Assembly (NCBI RefSeq): GCF_036711975.1
Contig: NC_091976.1
Location: 8,246,001 to 8,310,000, forward strand
Source of the DNA: Onthophagus taurus
Lineage: Eukaryota; Arthropoda; Insecta; Coleoptera; Scarabaeidae
DNA: 64,000 nt
Reading direction: 5' to 3'
Made by a program: the position numbers and the translations under genes. Below the pieces are notes generated by a model. It worked only from the letters and a program-made list of their open reading frames with translations. It made no database searches and was not told the origin of the DNA. Within the stretch, counting starts at the first letter, position 1. Each line of letters starts with the position of its first letter. Positions 22,922 to 33,408 of this stretch are shown piece after piece.

Positions 22922-25900
22922 ATGTTGACCTGCGACGTGTGTTACAAAGAGTTTACTAGACCAGATAATCTTGTGAGACATCAACGCACAGCATGTATTG
23001 GGAAACGTCGAAAGGTGGAAGAGGATCAACAAGGAGATGTTATAGTGTGTGAAATATGTGATGAACACGTAACCAGACAATGTTATTCCTCACATCTGCG
23101 CAGCAACAAACATAAACAGAAAGCCTTCGTAATAATAGATGATGGTGTAGAAAAAATAGATTCGATATTTGGAGATAAAATATGTAGTTTTAGAGTGAGC
23201 GATCATGAACGGAAGTACGTAGACATGAAGGAATTCAGTAACCGAATTAGAGAAAAAGTTATCAGTTTGATACAGTCCGTGAGGAATGTAAATGGTAGTT
23301 TAAAAGTGAATACGGAAATTTTTGGATTGTATTTCATAAATACGAAGGAAGAAGTGGAAATCAAATCATTCAACACAAAAAATAAAATTATAACAGTAGC
23401 CGTAGACTTGTACCAAACATACGAGGACTTTATGGACGAGATTATGGTGAAAATGTCGGAATTCCAAGAACGGGACTCAGGTAAGAGTATAAGAATAGAA
23501 AAGTAGTAAAATGCGAAACTAAAGGCGTTAATACTGCAGGTTGGACCTTGTTGGAAATATTATATCTTGAAGTGAACTGTAACAAGTTTAATCCTACAAG
23601 AGCATCGAGCTACATCGACTTACCGACATCCATAAAAGGGAAGAGAGCGGTAATAAACGTGCAAAATAACGATAATAAGTGCTTTGCTTGGGCACTGATA
23701 TCCGCGCTGTACCAACCCACAGGTTTACCGCAAAGAATATCATCATACCCAGATTATAGGGAAACAGAATTAAAGTTTGACTGCGTAACATTCCCAGTAC
23801 CCATCAGAGACATACCAAAATTTGAGGAAGAAAATAACATTTCAATTAACGTCTATGGTATAAATTCTTGGTATAATGGAGAGAAAATGGTAGATGATAT
23901 TGTAACTGTATGTATATGTAAACAGAAACGGGAGCGTCATGTAAACTTATTAGTAGTCAGCGACAATTTCGGGAATAACCACTATTGTTGGATAAAAAAC
24001 TTATCTCGACTGATAAATACACAATCATCGACTCATGAACATCAAAGATATATTTGTGAGGGTTGTTTGCAATACTTTTCAACTGAAGACAAGTTGGTAC
24101 GACATCAGATGGATGACTGTAAAAAAGTGAAAGCAACAGTACCAAGCGAACAAATAAAAGTGAATAAGTTCGGACATCTAGAAAAGGAAAATGTTTTACA
24201 ATTTGAAGGATTTGAAAAAAAAATGAAAGTTCCGTTTGTGGTGTACGCCGATTTCGAGGCGATTCTGAAACCCTTAACGCCCGAAGAAGGAAAAGTTTAC
24301 GATGATAATAAACCATATACGGCCCGATGTTTTGAACACGAACCATACGCGTTTGCGTACTACATTAAGTGTGCTTACGATGATAACTTATCGAAATTCC
24401 GAATATACCGAGGGCGAAACGCTGCTCTGGAATTTATTATAAGATTGGAGAAGGATGTAATAGAGATCTATAAACAACATTTGAGGCAAACAAAGGATAT
24501 GATACCGCTAAGCTGTCTGGACCAATTTGTACATGAACTGAGTTCCGTATGTCACATTTGTGATAAACCAATAAACAAAGAAGAGAAAGTGTGTGATCAC
24601 GATCACTTGACAGGATTGTATAGGGGTCCTGCGCATTCCGTCTGCAATATAAATTATAAATTACCGATGTTTATCCCTGTGTTTTTCCACAACCTGTCGA
24701 ATTACGATGCCCACATGTTTGTGAAAAGTATTGCCCTAAACAAGGAGGAAGTAGAGGTGATAGCACAAAACAAAGAAAAATATATTTCTTTTTCCAAAAA
24801 AATAGTTGTCGGAGAAACAACCGATAACAAGGGAAAGAAACGCAAAGTGTTTATGAAAATAAGATTCGTCGACTCGTTTAGATTTATGGCGAGTTCTTTG
24901 GAAAAGTTGGTTTCATATTTGGATGATAAGGATTGTGTGGAAGTGAAAAAAAAATTCAAAGACTCTGAAGAATTTAGATTGATGCGCCAGAAAGGTGTAT
25001 TTCCATATTCGTTCGTAGATTCGTTTGAAAAGTTGGAGTATAGTAAATTGCCTGATCATACACAGTTTTACGACATATTGAGTTCAAGTAATATTTCAAA
25101 GGAACAATACTCTAGAGCACAGACTGTATGGAATAAATTTAAGTGTACAACGTTGGGAGAATACAGTGACCTGTATTTGACGTCAGATGTGTTAATGTTG
25201 ACTGACGTCTTTGAAAATTTCAGGACAATATCTTTGGAGAATTACAATCTGGATCCTTGCCATTATTATACTGCGCCCGGGTTTGGGTGGGATGCTCTGT
25301 TAAAAATGACAGGTGTAAAATTAGAATTGTTATCAGACATTGACATGTTACACTTTTTTAAGAAAGGAATTAGAGGCGGTCTCTGTATGTGTGTAAAACG
25401 ATCTGCAATAGCAAACAACAAGTTCCTTGACGATTTTAACCCGGAAAAACCATCATCATATATTCTATACTTGGACGCTACCAATTTGTATGGGTATGCA
25501 ATGAGTTGTAAATTACCAACAGGCGGTTTTCGATGGTTGTCGAACCAAGAAATAGCAGATATAGATGTGGAGTGTTTAGATGATGAACACCTTGGTTATG
25601 TCTTTGAAGTGGATTTGGAGTATCCCGAAAGGTTACACAACCAGCATGATGATCTACCGTTTTGTCCCGAAAACATAATCGCTCCCGGATCGAAGCATCC
25701 TAAGTTGATTGCGAACTTACAAAATAAATCGAAATACATAATTCACTATGTAAACCTACGTGAATGTGTGAAAAAAGGTCTTAAGCTAACCAAAATACAC
25801 CGTGCATTGCAATTTCAACAATCGCCGTGGATGAAACCATATATCGATTTTAACTCTGAGAAACGAATGAATGCTACGAATGAATTTGGGAAAAATCATT

Positions 25901-26754
25901 ATAAACAAATGAATAATATCGTGTATGGGAAAACGATGGAAAATGTTGAAAATAGAGTCGATATACGATTAGTGTCACATTGGGAGAATCGTTACAGGAG
26001 ACCCGGTGCAGAAGCTCTTATCGCAAAGCCGACTTTCAAGTCATCGAAAATTTTCTGCCATAATTTGGCAGCCATTGAAATGCAGAAGGTGGAGGTCAAA
26101 TATAACAAACCTCTGTATGTAGGGTTTAGCGTACTGGAATTGTCGAAAGCGGTCATTTATAACTTTTTTTATAATTTTTTAAAAGAGAAATATGGTGAAA
26201 ACGTATTATTGTTATATACAGATACGGATTCGTTAATTCTCGAAATATTTACTGAGAATGTATACCAGGATATCAAAGAAAATATAGAGATGTTCGATAC
26301 CTCTAATTACAAGTTAAACAACAGACATAATATTCCTCCAGGGCCGCCGATAGTTGGAAAAATGAAAGATGAGTACCCAAATACGATATTAACATCGTTT
26401 TATGGTACAGGAGCTAAAGCTTATTGTATTAACACTTTGGAAGGAGTTGTCAAGCGTGCCAAGGGTGTGAAAAAGTATGTTATCGATAAAAACTTAAGTG
26501 TTTCAGAATATAAACGGATTATCGAAGATGGAGGTTCTGTGCGAAAAAAGATGTATGTCTTTCGCTCCTCCTATCACACGATGTATACAGAACTAAAGAA
26601 TAAAGTGGCGCTCTCTGCACATGACGATAAACGTTACGTGATGGAGGATGGATGTCATACGTTAGCTTGGGGAAACTATCTTATTGAAGATCTACGCAGG
26701 GAAGATCTTTTGGACAACTTATTGGAGTTGTTAAACGTAAACATGTATGGCTAG
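22922..26754 (+). CDS. Protein-primed DNA polymerase B with N-terminal zinc fingers (spliced)
   Basis: It replicates the element from a protein primer. Exon 1 (22922-23480) has two Cys/His zinc fingers (CDVCYKEFTRPDNLVRHQ; CEICDEHV..HLRSNKH). A 59-nt phase-1 intron (23481-23539, GTAAGA...CTGCAG) joins it to exon 2 (23540-26754), giving about 1257 residues. In exon 2: a CHICDKP...CDHDH...CN endonuclease VII-like module (about 24550-24650), exonuclease motifs YADFEA, FHNLSNYDAHMF and YLTSDVLMLTDVF, and polymerase motifs LDATNLYGYAM (A), NNIVYGKTMEN (B) and YTDTDSL (C). All key residues are present and no stop interrupts. Without splicing the zinc-finger part would end at 23506. Confidence 0.92.
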
Positions 26755-26912
26755 TTAAATTGCGATCAGTTAATTTGTAAAAAAAAAAAAAAAAATACTT
26801 GCTTGTATCACAAAACTTGTATATAAAGTAGAAAGTAGGTTGTTAAAAAGGTTACTTGAAATAAAATCAACGAAATTAAAAAAAAAAGTTTTTTATTTTC
26901 TTAGTGTAAAAA
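26755..26912. terminator. Convergent 3' region between polymerase and integrase
   Basis: 158 bp without a gene between two facing genes. It has a 17-A run at about 26780 and AATAAA at about 26861, so it probably holds the polyadenylation signals. Confidence 0.45.
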
Positions 26913-27848
26913 TTATAATACATCCTTTTTTGCAATCCAAGAATTATGAGAGCTATCCATTCCCAACCATTTCACTCGGACTTTATTTCCTTTTCGACGA
27001 AGAACTTTTTCAATTAAAAATACATCCGGGTGTTTCACACGTTGTAATTCTTCGTCGTAAAATGCTCCAAGAATGGGTTCTCCTCTACCATCTTTAATAA
27101 GGTAAGTCCTGGGATTAGTATTTTGAACTGTCGCTATGGTGAAAATTTCATTGGACCAAGTTGGTTGGTAACCTTTAGCAAAAGCGTGTCTGTACTTGCT
27201 AATTCGCACGTGTTCCCCCACATTAAATTTATGGTGGTTGGGGTCGACAACTTTAATGGAATTGTATACAGTATTTAACAGAGCAGATTCATTTCGTCGA
27301 TTAACAGCTGAAGGTTTCATGTGAATGGTGCGATGTATTGTGTTGTTGTAAGATTTTAGTAATTTGGGTAGTAAGTCTAACCAGCGATAATTTCCTTGCA
27401 TACTAAATTCTTTCCACATTTTATTTTTTAGGGTTCTATTAAACCGTTCGATAATCGAGCTTTTTAAAGTGGAATAGGTGCTGTAATGATTAATGTTAAG
27501 TTGTTCCATTAATTTTTGAAAATCGCTATTGTAAAACTCTTTCCCATTATCGGTTTGTAAGTTGCTCGGAGTAATATTCTTTTTACTATGCAAAATGTCC
27601 TTCATAGCTTGAGTAACCTCTTTCCCAGTTTTGGTTTTGAGTGGTAAGGCCCATGCGTATTTTGAAAAAGCGTTGATAACAGTCAGTATATACTTGTAAC
27701 CTTTATTGACCGACGCATATGGGATCATTTCAACCAAATCAGCTTGATAAAGATCCAATAGTCCGTGAAGCAGAACGCGGCGTCGCCGATAATGTCGTCT
27801 CGCAGGTGCATGTAGTTCGTTAACGAGATCTCGCTTAACACTAACCAT
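26913..27848 (-). CDS. Polinton RVE integrase with C-terminal chromodomain, 311 aa
   Basis: It inserts the element DNA into the genome, giving 6-bp duplications. The RVE core has D in YQADLVEM (about residue 37), D in LQTDNGKEF (about 100) and E in SSIIERFNRTLK (about 135). The C-terminus (about residues 275-311: VFLIEKVLRRKG, VRVKWLGMDSSHNSWI) is a chromodomain, which in relatives guides insertion to modified histones. The zinc-binding N-terminal domain is short or divergent. Its ATG shares a base with the stop of the upstream 135-aa gene (TAATG), so translation may be coupled. Full length for the family. Confidence 0.93.
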   Translation of the reverse strand: MVSVKRDLVNELHAPARRHYRRRRVLLHGLLDLYQADLVEMIPYASVNKGYKYILTVINAFSKYAWALPLKTKTGKEVTQAMKDILHSKKNITPSNLQTDNGKEFYNSDFQKLMEQLNINHYSTYSTLKSSIIERFNRTLKNKMWKEFSMQGNYRWLDLLPKLLKSYNNTIHRTIHMKPSAVNRRNESALLNTVYNSIKVVDPNHHKFNVGEHVRISKYRHAFAKGYQPTWSNEIFTIATVQNTNPRTYLIKDGRGEPILGAFYDEELQRVKHPDVFLIEKVLRRKGNKVRVKWLGMDSSHNSWIAKKDVL

Positions 27849-28255
27849 TACTCTACAACCCCTTCAATCAACAACTCTACAAGAAAAGGTAGTCCTCCTA
27901 TCGGTGCATTATTTTTACACTTAATGGTATCTCCGCGTTTGAGTTGGACTCCCTGGAGCGACTTAATAACGATATCGTTAACAAGTAACTGAACATGAGC
28001 GGACTTTACAACATCTTTTATCATACCTTCGTAGAAAGAATTGATGTAATCCGTAATTCCACTTTTGTTTGTGATTTTATAAAGTTTTGTTTTTGGATCA
28101 ACATCTCCATCACCACGTAAAGTTAAAATAAATGTTGATGAAGGTTGTAGAACTTCGGATCTTGCTATGTGGTTCTGTATAACATGGTGGTGAACATGCT
28201 TACCAAATTTATCGATAGATGTAGAACCATGTTCACCAAAACGGTTTAAAGGCAT
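27848..28255 (-). CDS. Conserved Polinton-type protein of unknown role, 135 aa
   Basis: The ATG is at 28255 (MPLNRFGEHG). The N-terminal LNRFGEHG, a central LTLRGDGDVDPKTKLYK and a C-terminal LLVNDIVIKSLQGVQL suggest a compact beta-rich fold. Polintons often have a small protein of this kind next to the integrase, but I cannot name it. No membrane segment or zinc site is visible. It ends at the TAATG junction with the integrase, and both are probably made from one message. Confidence 0.7.
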   Translation of the reverse strand: MPLNRFGEHGSTSIDKFGKHVHHHVIQNHIARSEVLQPSSTFILTLRGDGDVDPKTKLYKITNKSGITDYINSFYEGMIKDVVKSAHVQLLVNDIVIKSLQGVQLKRGDTIKCKNNAPIGGLPFLVELLIEGVVE

Positions 28256-28301
28256 ATTGGCTTCTGAAGCGTCACAGAAACAGAAAAAAGTTTATATACC
28301 C

Positions 28302-29462
28302 TTAACGAATGACTTGCGCTTCCCGTAATTCCTCTATGAGGGATATAATTTCGTTATGATGAGCAGTATGACCTGCTGCTTCGGAAGCAAGTAGTAAACG
28401 CAACCGATCAACTAATTCGTTCACGTCGTCCCAGTATTCGTACTCTTTAATTGCAGCAGGTACTAACAACTTATTTAAGTGACCTGATCCAGTTTTAGGT
28501 TTTGGCCAATATCGAGCCCAGTACACATTTGGTCTTTGACCCAAGGAAATTGGTTTGATTATGTTCACAAACTTTTCATTTTCATCATCAGTTATGATAC
28601 TTTTTGAAGCGTCATAATCTCTTTTATGTACATTCGAACGTTGTAAGATATCTTTGTAATTTCTCGCATCTGGTAAAGTAAATTTACCCGGTTTATTTTT
28701 GAATAACAACTCGTATAACCCCGGTGTTCCTGTATACGTAAATTCACCCACCAAAATGTTTTTCCCGTCAAACGTTATTGGTTGATTTGCGATATACAAT
28801 CCATCGGTAAGTGCACGAACACCGTAAGTTTGATCGAACTCGTTATTTACATCTACTGTTAAACCCGTAACATAGGTACGTGGTAAGGGGTCCAGCTGTC
28901 CTAAAGCTTCTCGAATAACTGTCTGTTCCATCATTCCCTCCATATTCTCTTTCATGCGCGCCAACTGCTCCCTAGCGTCCCGCTCGTAGACATCTAAAGA
29001 TGTGTCTGACTCACGAACAGAAACCTCAGGTGTAGTATCTCGACCCTCGAACACCTCTTCGTCGCTGAGAAATTGCGGACTCCGTGCGAGTTCCGGTGAA
29101 ACATCCATGCTAGCTCCCGGTTTAATGGGTGTTGACGTAACTCTACGTTTAGGTTTCACTCTAGGAGTTTCCAGTTTAAGTCCTTTAGAAGGTTTCTGCA
29201 AGTCAGCCAGTAAGGCTGAGATATCTGGTGACTGCTCCTTTTTCGGGGTAAATAAATCACGTTTTATCCCGAATTTATTGTCGAGCGCTAATAAATTGAC
29301 AGTTTGTAATTTTTTGGAAATATCTGTCAGAGGTTCTTTCAGTGGAGCGAGTTGAGCTTCGGCAATGGACTGCTTCTGTTTTATATCTCCTTTCAAAGTG
29401 CGTATTTTATGTTTAACATCTTCTCGCGCAGCTATTAACTGTTGTGCAACATTACGATTCAT
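28302..29462 (-). CDS. DUF8207-type Polinton protein, 386 aa
   Basis: Residues 1-60 form a Lys/Glu-rich coiled coil, 60-170 a disordered, charged linker, and about 195-330 a folded domain with YGVRALTDGLYIANQPITFDG, GTPGLYELLFKNKPG and YKDILQRSNVHKRDY. This block recurs in insect transposon and virus-like proteins listed as DUF8207 (a name I recall; not searched here). Role unknown; it may be structural or DNA-associated. It lies between the ATPase and the integrase group, on the same strand. The ATG at 29462 is clear and no break is seen. Confidence 0.7.
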   Translation of the reverse strand: MNRNVAQQLIAAREDVKHKIRTLKGDIKQKQSIAEAQLAPLKEPLTDISKKLQTVNLLALDNKFGIKRDLFTPKKEQSPDISALLADLQKPSKGLKLETPRVKPKRRVTSTPIKPGASMDVSPELARSPQFLSDEEVFEGRDTTPEVSVRESDTSLDVYERDAREQLARMKENMEGMMEQTVIREALGQLDPLPRTYVTGLTVDVNNEFDQTYGVRALTDGLYIANQPITFDGKNILVGEFTYTGTPGLYELLFKNKPGKFTLPDARNYKDILQRSNVHKRDYDASKSIITDDENEKFVNIIKPISLGQRPNVYWARYWPKPKTGSGHLNKLLVPAAIKEYEYWDDVNELVDRLRLLLASEAAGHTAHHNEIISLIEELREAQVIR

Positions 29463-29525
29463 AGTTCAACGTGATAGTGTAATGATCGCACAGAGACTGA
29501 GCATGCAGTCGTAAAGTCAATGGTT

Positions 29526-30227
29526 TTACAGTATAATGTACTCATCGAAACCTTTCCGATAGCGTCCGTTATTTTTATCGCAATCTAAATCAATAACTAA
29601 TATACCGTGCGGTGTATCCCAACAAGTTCGACAAATTCTGACAAAATCATCCCACGTAATGTCCCCTAGCAAATGATCGTTGTAAATATGTTTCAAGTTA
29701 GTGAGATCTTGTTTAAATAAAACTAAAAGGTTGCAATTGTCACGTAAAAGCTGCTTGGAAATGGCGCTATAACTTTGAGCGAGTAAAAAAGTATCAACGT
29801 TTCTATGACGACCGTATGAAAAATATTCCTTGATAATCTGTTGCTCTGTAGGAGCAATATCATCAAAAATAATAATTGAATATTCTTTCACCTTTGACGG
29901 TGGTAGAAATCGTCCGACATCTGAGTATTCATAATAGCCGCAAGAGCGGATAGGTTTAAGTAATTGTCGTAGAAATTCGTATTTGATTTGGTAGAGTGAA
30001 TTAGAGCACAAATATACATTCAAAAAGCGCAACCCGTTGAGAGCTGTCAATAAAGTTAACATTACGTTTGTTTTTCCGGCACCCGAAGAACCAATTATCA
30101 AACCACGTTTACATTCCCCACCAAATAATTCGCTATGTCGTTTAAATTTATTTGCAGCGAAGTCGTTATGAAGATTACAGATTGGTAGTGTTAAAGGTTG
30201 GCTAACAAACTTAACGTCTTCAACCAT
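29526..30227 (-). CDS. FtsK/HerA-type genome packaging ATPase, 233 aa
   Basis: It is predicted to pump DNA into the capsid, like the poxvirus A32 group. Walker A is GLIIGSSGAGKTN (about residue 45), Walker B SIIIFDDIAPTEQ (about 115) and a sensor-like TFLLAQSYS (about 147). An arginine-rich segment (YGRHRN) lies between them. The length is typical of Polinton ATPases. The ATG at 30227 is followed upstream by a 640-bp gap with tandem repeats, which may hold its promoter. Confidence 0.9.
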   Translation of the reverse strand: MVEDVKFVSQPLTLPICNLHNDFAANKFKRHSELFGGECKRGLIIGSSGAGKTNVMLTLLTALNGLRFLNVYLCSNSLYQIKYEFLRQLLKPIRSCGYYEYSDVGRFLPPSKVKEYSIIIFDDIAPTEQQIIKEYFSYGRHRNVDTFLLAQSYSAISKQLLRDNCNLLVLFKQDLTNLKHIYNDHLLGDITWDDFVRICRTCWDTPHGILVIDLDCDKNNGRYRKGFDEYIIL

Positions 30228-30870
30228 GCTGACGGGTGATACTTGAACGGGAGATTAACAAGAAATGAAGTCGTAGTAGAAAACAATGTTTATTTTATCA
30301 TAAAATGTAGCATACAAAAAATTTCAGCAGATTATTTATTATCATTGTTTCAAAATAATGGTTTACAACACTTTAACTATATAAACTGTTAACATTGAGT
30401 TTGAAAGTTATTTAAAGCGTGCGTAATATTACACAATATTTATTTTACAATAAGACGTGGTATACATAAATTTACAAAATTATTTATTATCATGATTTCA
30501 AAAGTATCTGTATGGTTGATGTAGTAGAACCACCAGTGGGTTATTCACATACAGATGTTATGTGATTAAACAAAATAAAGCAGTGTAAGTCACAGTACAA
30601 TTTACACTACTTAGTATTAAATTAACAATAAGTAGATACGGTAAATATTCAAATAAGTAATTAATAATACATATTAACAAAAGCATGGGAGCGGTAACAA
30701 TAAGTAGATACGGTAAATATTCAAATAAATAATTAATAATACATATAAACAAAAGCATGGGAGCGGAAAAGGTGAAAAGGAAGCGAACTTGTTGTCATAT
30801 CATCAATTCGAACGATTTTCAGTATCATACAAGGATGGTGTACAAATTTGAAAAAACCACCTACAACATA
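30228..30870. repeat. Non-coding gap with a 72-bp tandem duplication
   Basis: No gene. 30623-30766 is two copies of a 72-bp unit (TAACAATAAGTAGATACGG through AAAGCATGGGAGCGG) with few differences. The rest is AT-rich, with repeated TTTATTATCAT. It may carry the ATPase promoter and the 3' end of the upstream gene. Confidence 0.6.
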
Positions 30871-32657
30871 TTAGTTGCTGAGACATCCCTCCGACAATTC
30901 CTCAGTACTTTGATCCTCCTCAAGTTGTGGTTTAAAACAGACTCGAAACAAAGACACACGACAACACATCGCACACCAATATTTTTTATTTAAAATAATA
31001 GTCTGCAATCGTTCAGAAGATGCATACTTTATTTTCGAGCGCAATTTCACACGACAATCCAGTTGTAAAACGTTCGTTATACTAATATGGTGTAGGCGGC
31101 GTCGACAACGATAGCAAAGGTTGCCCAAATGTGATTCATAAAAAACATACCTTGCTTGATACTGAAGACCCACTCCGAAAGTTGAACTCCAATCAACCGG
31201 AGAACCGTGGAACAACTTATGTACGGTGCCTTGCGACATTTTCTTTCCAAAGCGTTCCACGGTGGGGAAGCAAACCTCCCCAAGATTGATTCGATCGCCC
31301 TTTCGGGATATTCGACGCCAGAAGCATATGTCCCAGCTGTACATTACGTTTAGTAGTAGAGTCTTTGGTAAAACATCTACTAACCGCAACGTACGGTCTT
31401 TACGGGAAATCGTCGAATTAACGCTCTCCATAGCCAACTCCTGCAACGTTAACACTGCAAGAGACAAAAAAACTGAACGAGCTTCAAAAAAAAACGCTAT
31501 TAACCGTTGTCAGGCAGCAGCCTGAGAAGGGACTTATACAGGTTAATTTTGGTGTTGTACATGTTAAGGATGTTTGAAGAAGCAGCAAAGCAGACGGTGG
31601 GATTCTGGTTTACTGCATTCAACGCGTTCACGAAGTGGCGCTTATGATGTTCCAAAGTCGTCACTTTGGTTTGCAATTGAGGTTTCAAGCCCAAGATGAA
31701 AAAATCCTCTTGGGACAAAAGACTGCTTGCCAAGTTGGTTGTTGAATGCAGAAACGCATCAACCCATGGGTCGGGATGTGCGGTATTTACAGCTGGAAGA
31801 TTTTGCCTCTGCGGGATAGTAGGGATAGGTAAAGGTGGTGGGAACACCACATTTTGTGGTGGGATAGTTGTGATAGTTGGCGGGCTGTCACGGATGTCGA
31901 TGGTCACCTCTGGTGGAGATGTAACCACCGTTGCAGGTCTGGTTACTGTAGCGAGTGTAGGTACTCTTCGTGTGTTACGGGGAGGTTTGGCTAATGCGTT
32001 GCGCAGCAATCTACAGGAGTCTTGTGAAGCAGGAGAAGGGTTTGGGCGGGTAGTTTGTTTCACGCAACCCCTTGACAACAAGTTGACGCGTTTTTTTATA
32101 CGGCGGGATGTGTACCGTATGGGTCCACTCGAGAAGACAGGCGAAACACATATCCTATCGGAGGGTTGGGATACGTCTTCCGTCGCTGGTACAGACGGTG
32201 CCGCAAGCACCTGGTTTTCAGCAGGTGCTTGACTTGTGACATCCGTATGTACAATATCTGGAAGTGGTTGTACCACGTCGGCCTGATTGGTAGCAGGTTC
32301 AGGTGGCACAACAACTTCCTGATATGTTCCTTCTTCTCGTATCTCCATACTGATGCGAGTTAAGCCGTAGGACGACAAGGTTGGACTGGTGGTAACAATC
32401 GCACCATTGTCGTTCCCTGGCTGTGACCGGAGCTCATTCATTATTTGCTCGTACAGTGGTGGGTCTGTAGTGAAATCCTGCATGGTACGACTCAAACCGT
32501 CAAAGTTGCCGCTGCAATATAATGGTAACGACGGTAGGCTTGACTCAACAACATTCGTACTGTCGTTATTGCGTGGCAGCACGGCAACCAGTGGGTCGGT
32601 CATACCATCGGTATTATCGCTTGCACGAGCGTGGCTGTTACCAATTAAGTGAAGCAT
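30871..32657 (-). CDS. Pro/Thr-rich protein spliced to Cys-rich domain with BC-box-like motif
   Basis: Exon 1 (32657-31505) codes 384 residues, disordered and Pro/Thr/Val-rich in the middle, with a helical C-terminus. A 50-nt phase-1 intron (31504-31455) with a weak donor (G/GTTAAT) and a strong acceptor (TTTTTTTGTCTCTTGCAG) gives exon 2 (31454-30871), open for 194 residues but with no ATG of its own at the start. Exon 2 begins LTLQELAMESVNST and then DVLPKTLLLNVMYSW, like an elongin BC-box followed by a cullin-box or F-box-like helix. It then has CYRCRRRLHH and CAMCCRV, a likely zinc site. Function unknown; a host-ubiquitin adaptor is a guess. The two exons could instead be separate genes. 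Confidence 0.5.
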
Positions 32658-32730
32658 AATGGGAAAGACTTCAAGGAATCAAAAGGGTTACAAAAAATTT
32701 GGATTATTTTATTAAAATTATACGTTCGCT

Positions 32731-33012
32731 CACGTCTGACAAGTTTGCAATCCGCTGAAGAACCACTTTTCTCAGCGTATAACAATTAATGTCTGAAATC
32801 ATCACAAACATACATGAAGAAAACCGATAAAAATTGTATTGATGTAACTTACTTTTCAAATGGTTTTCTATCACGTCTGACAGGTTTGCAATGCGCTGAA
32901 GAACCACTTTTCTCAGCGTATAACAATTAATACCTGAAATCATCACAAACATACATGAAGAAAACCGATAAAAATTGTATTGATGTAACTTACTTTTCAA
33001 ATGGTTTTCTAG
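32731..33012. repeat. Tandem duplication, 141-bp unit x2
   Basis: CACGTCTGAC..GTTTGCAAT to TTTTCAAATGGTTTTCTA occurs at 32731-32871 and 32872-33012 with few differences. The 117-aa frame across it is explained by the repetition and is not called a gene. Confidence 0.8.
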
Positions 33013-33207
33013 CAGAAGGCGATTTCTTCGTGGTCGGAAAAACACAGTTTTTAACAAAATCTGTTATTATTGTAAACACACTTTTTAAGGAATTATCGTC
33101 TTTTGTACACTACTATATCACTCAGCGACTGCTGTACACGGAGTGAGGAGTAACCCACTTTCCACTACCTTTAAGTACGGGTTAGTGAACAGGTATTTGT
33201 CCGGTCA

Positions 33208-33400
33208 ACTGTCTGGGAATGCGAGGTCGTTTAGGTCTTCTCCTTGTTATCGCCTGTGACTGAAGGGGAGGTCATACTGTCTGGGAATGCGAGGTTGTCC
33301 AGGTTTTCTCCTTGTTATCGCCTGTGGCCCAAGGGGAGGTCATACTGTCTGAGAATGCGAGGTCGTTCGGACCTTATCTTCGCCCGTGACTCAAGGGGGG
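33208..33400. repeat. Direct repeats, about 68-bp unit x3
   Basis: ACTGTCTGGGAATGCGAGG recurs at 33208, 33275 and 33343. Each copy is followed by TTATCGCCTGTGAC and AAGGGGAGGT-like sequence; the third is more diverged. It leads straight into the GC-rich hairpin. Confidence 0.8.
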
Positions 33401-33408
33401 TTACAATC

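Larger units (their letters stand above)
22478..22923 (+). repeat. Polinton left TIR, 446 bp
   Basis: It aligns without gaps to the reverse complement of 40630-41075 with 8 mismatches (about 98 percent). It ends two bases into the polymerase start codon. It contains a terminal palindrome, 13 exact AGGTCA/TGACCT motifs and a TATA-like box. Confidence 0.95.

Noticed and set aside
31696..32232. 178-aa + strand frame opposite the Polinton Pro/Thr-rich gene
   Set aside because: It is the antisense shadow of the - strand gene at 30871-32657, without motifs or a promoter.
32704..33057. 117-aa frame on the - strand with a repeated peptide
   Set aside because: It is created by the 141-bp tandem duplication and has no start context or family; treated as non-coding repeat.
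33208..33400. CRISPR-like array
   Set aside because: Three contiguous copies of a 68-bp unit without unique spacers, in a eukaryotic element; it is a plain tandem repeat.
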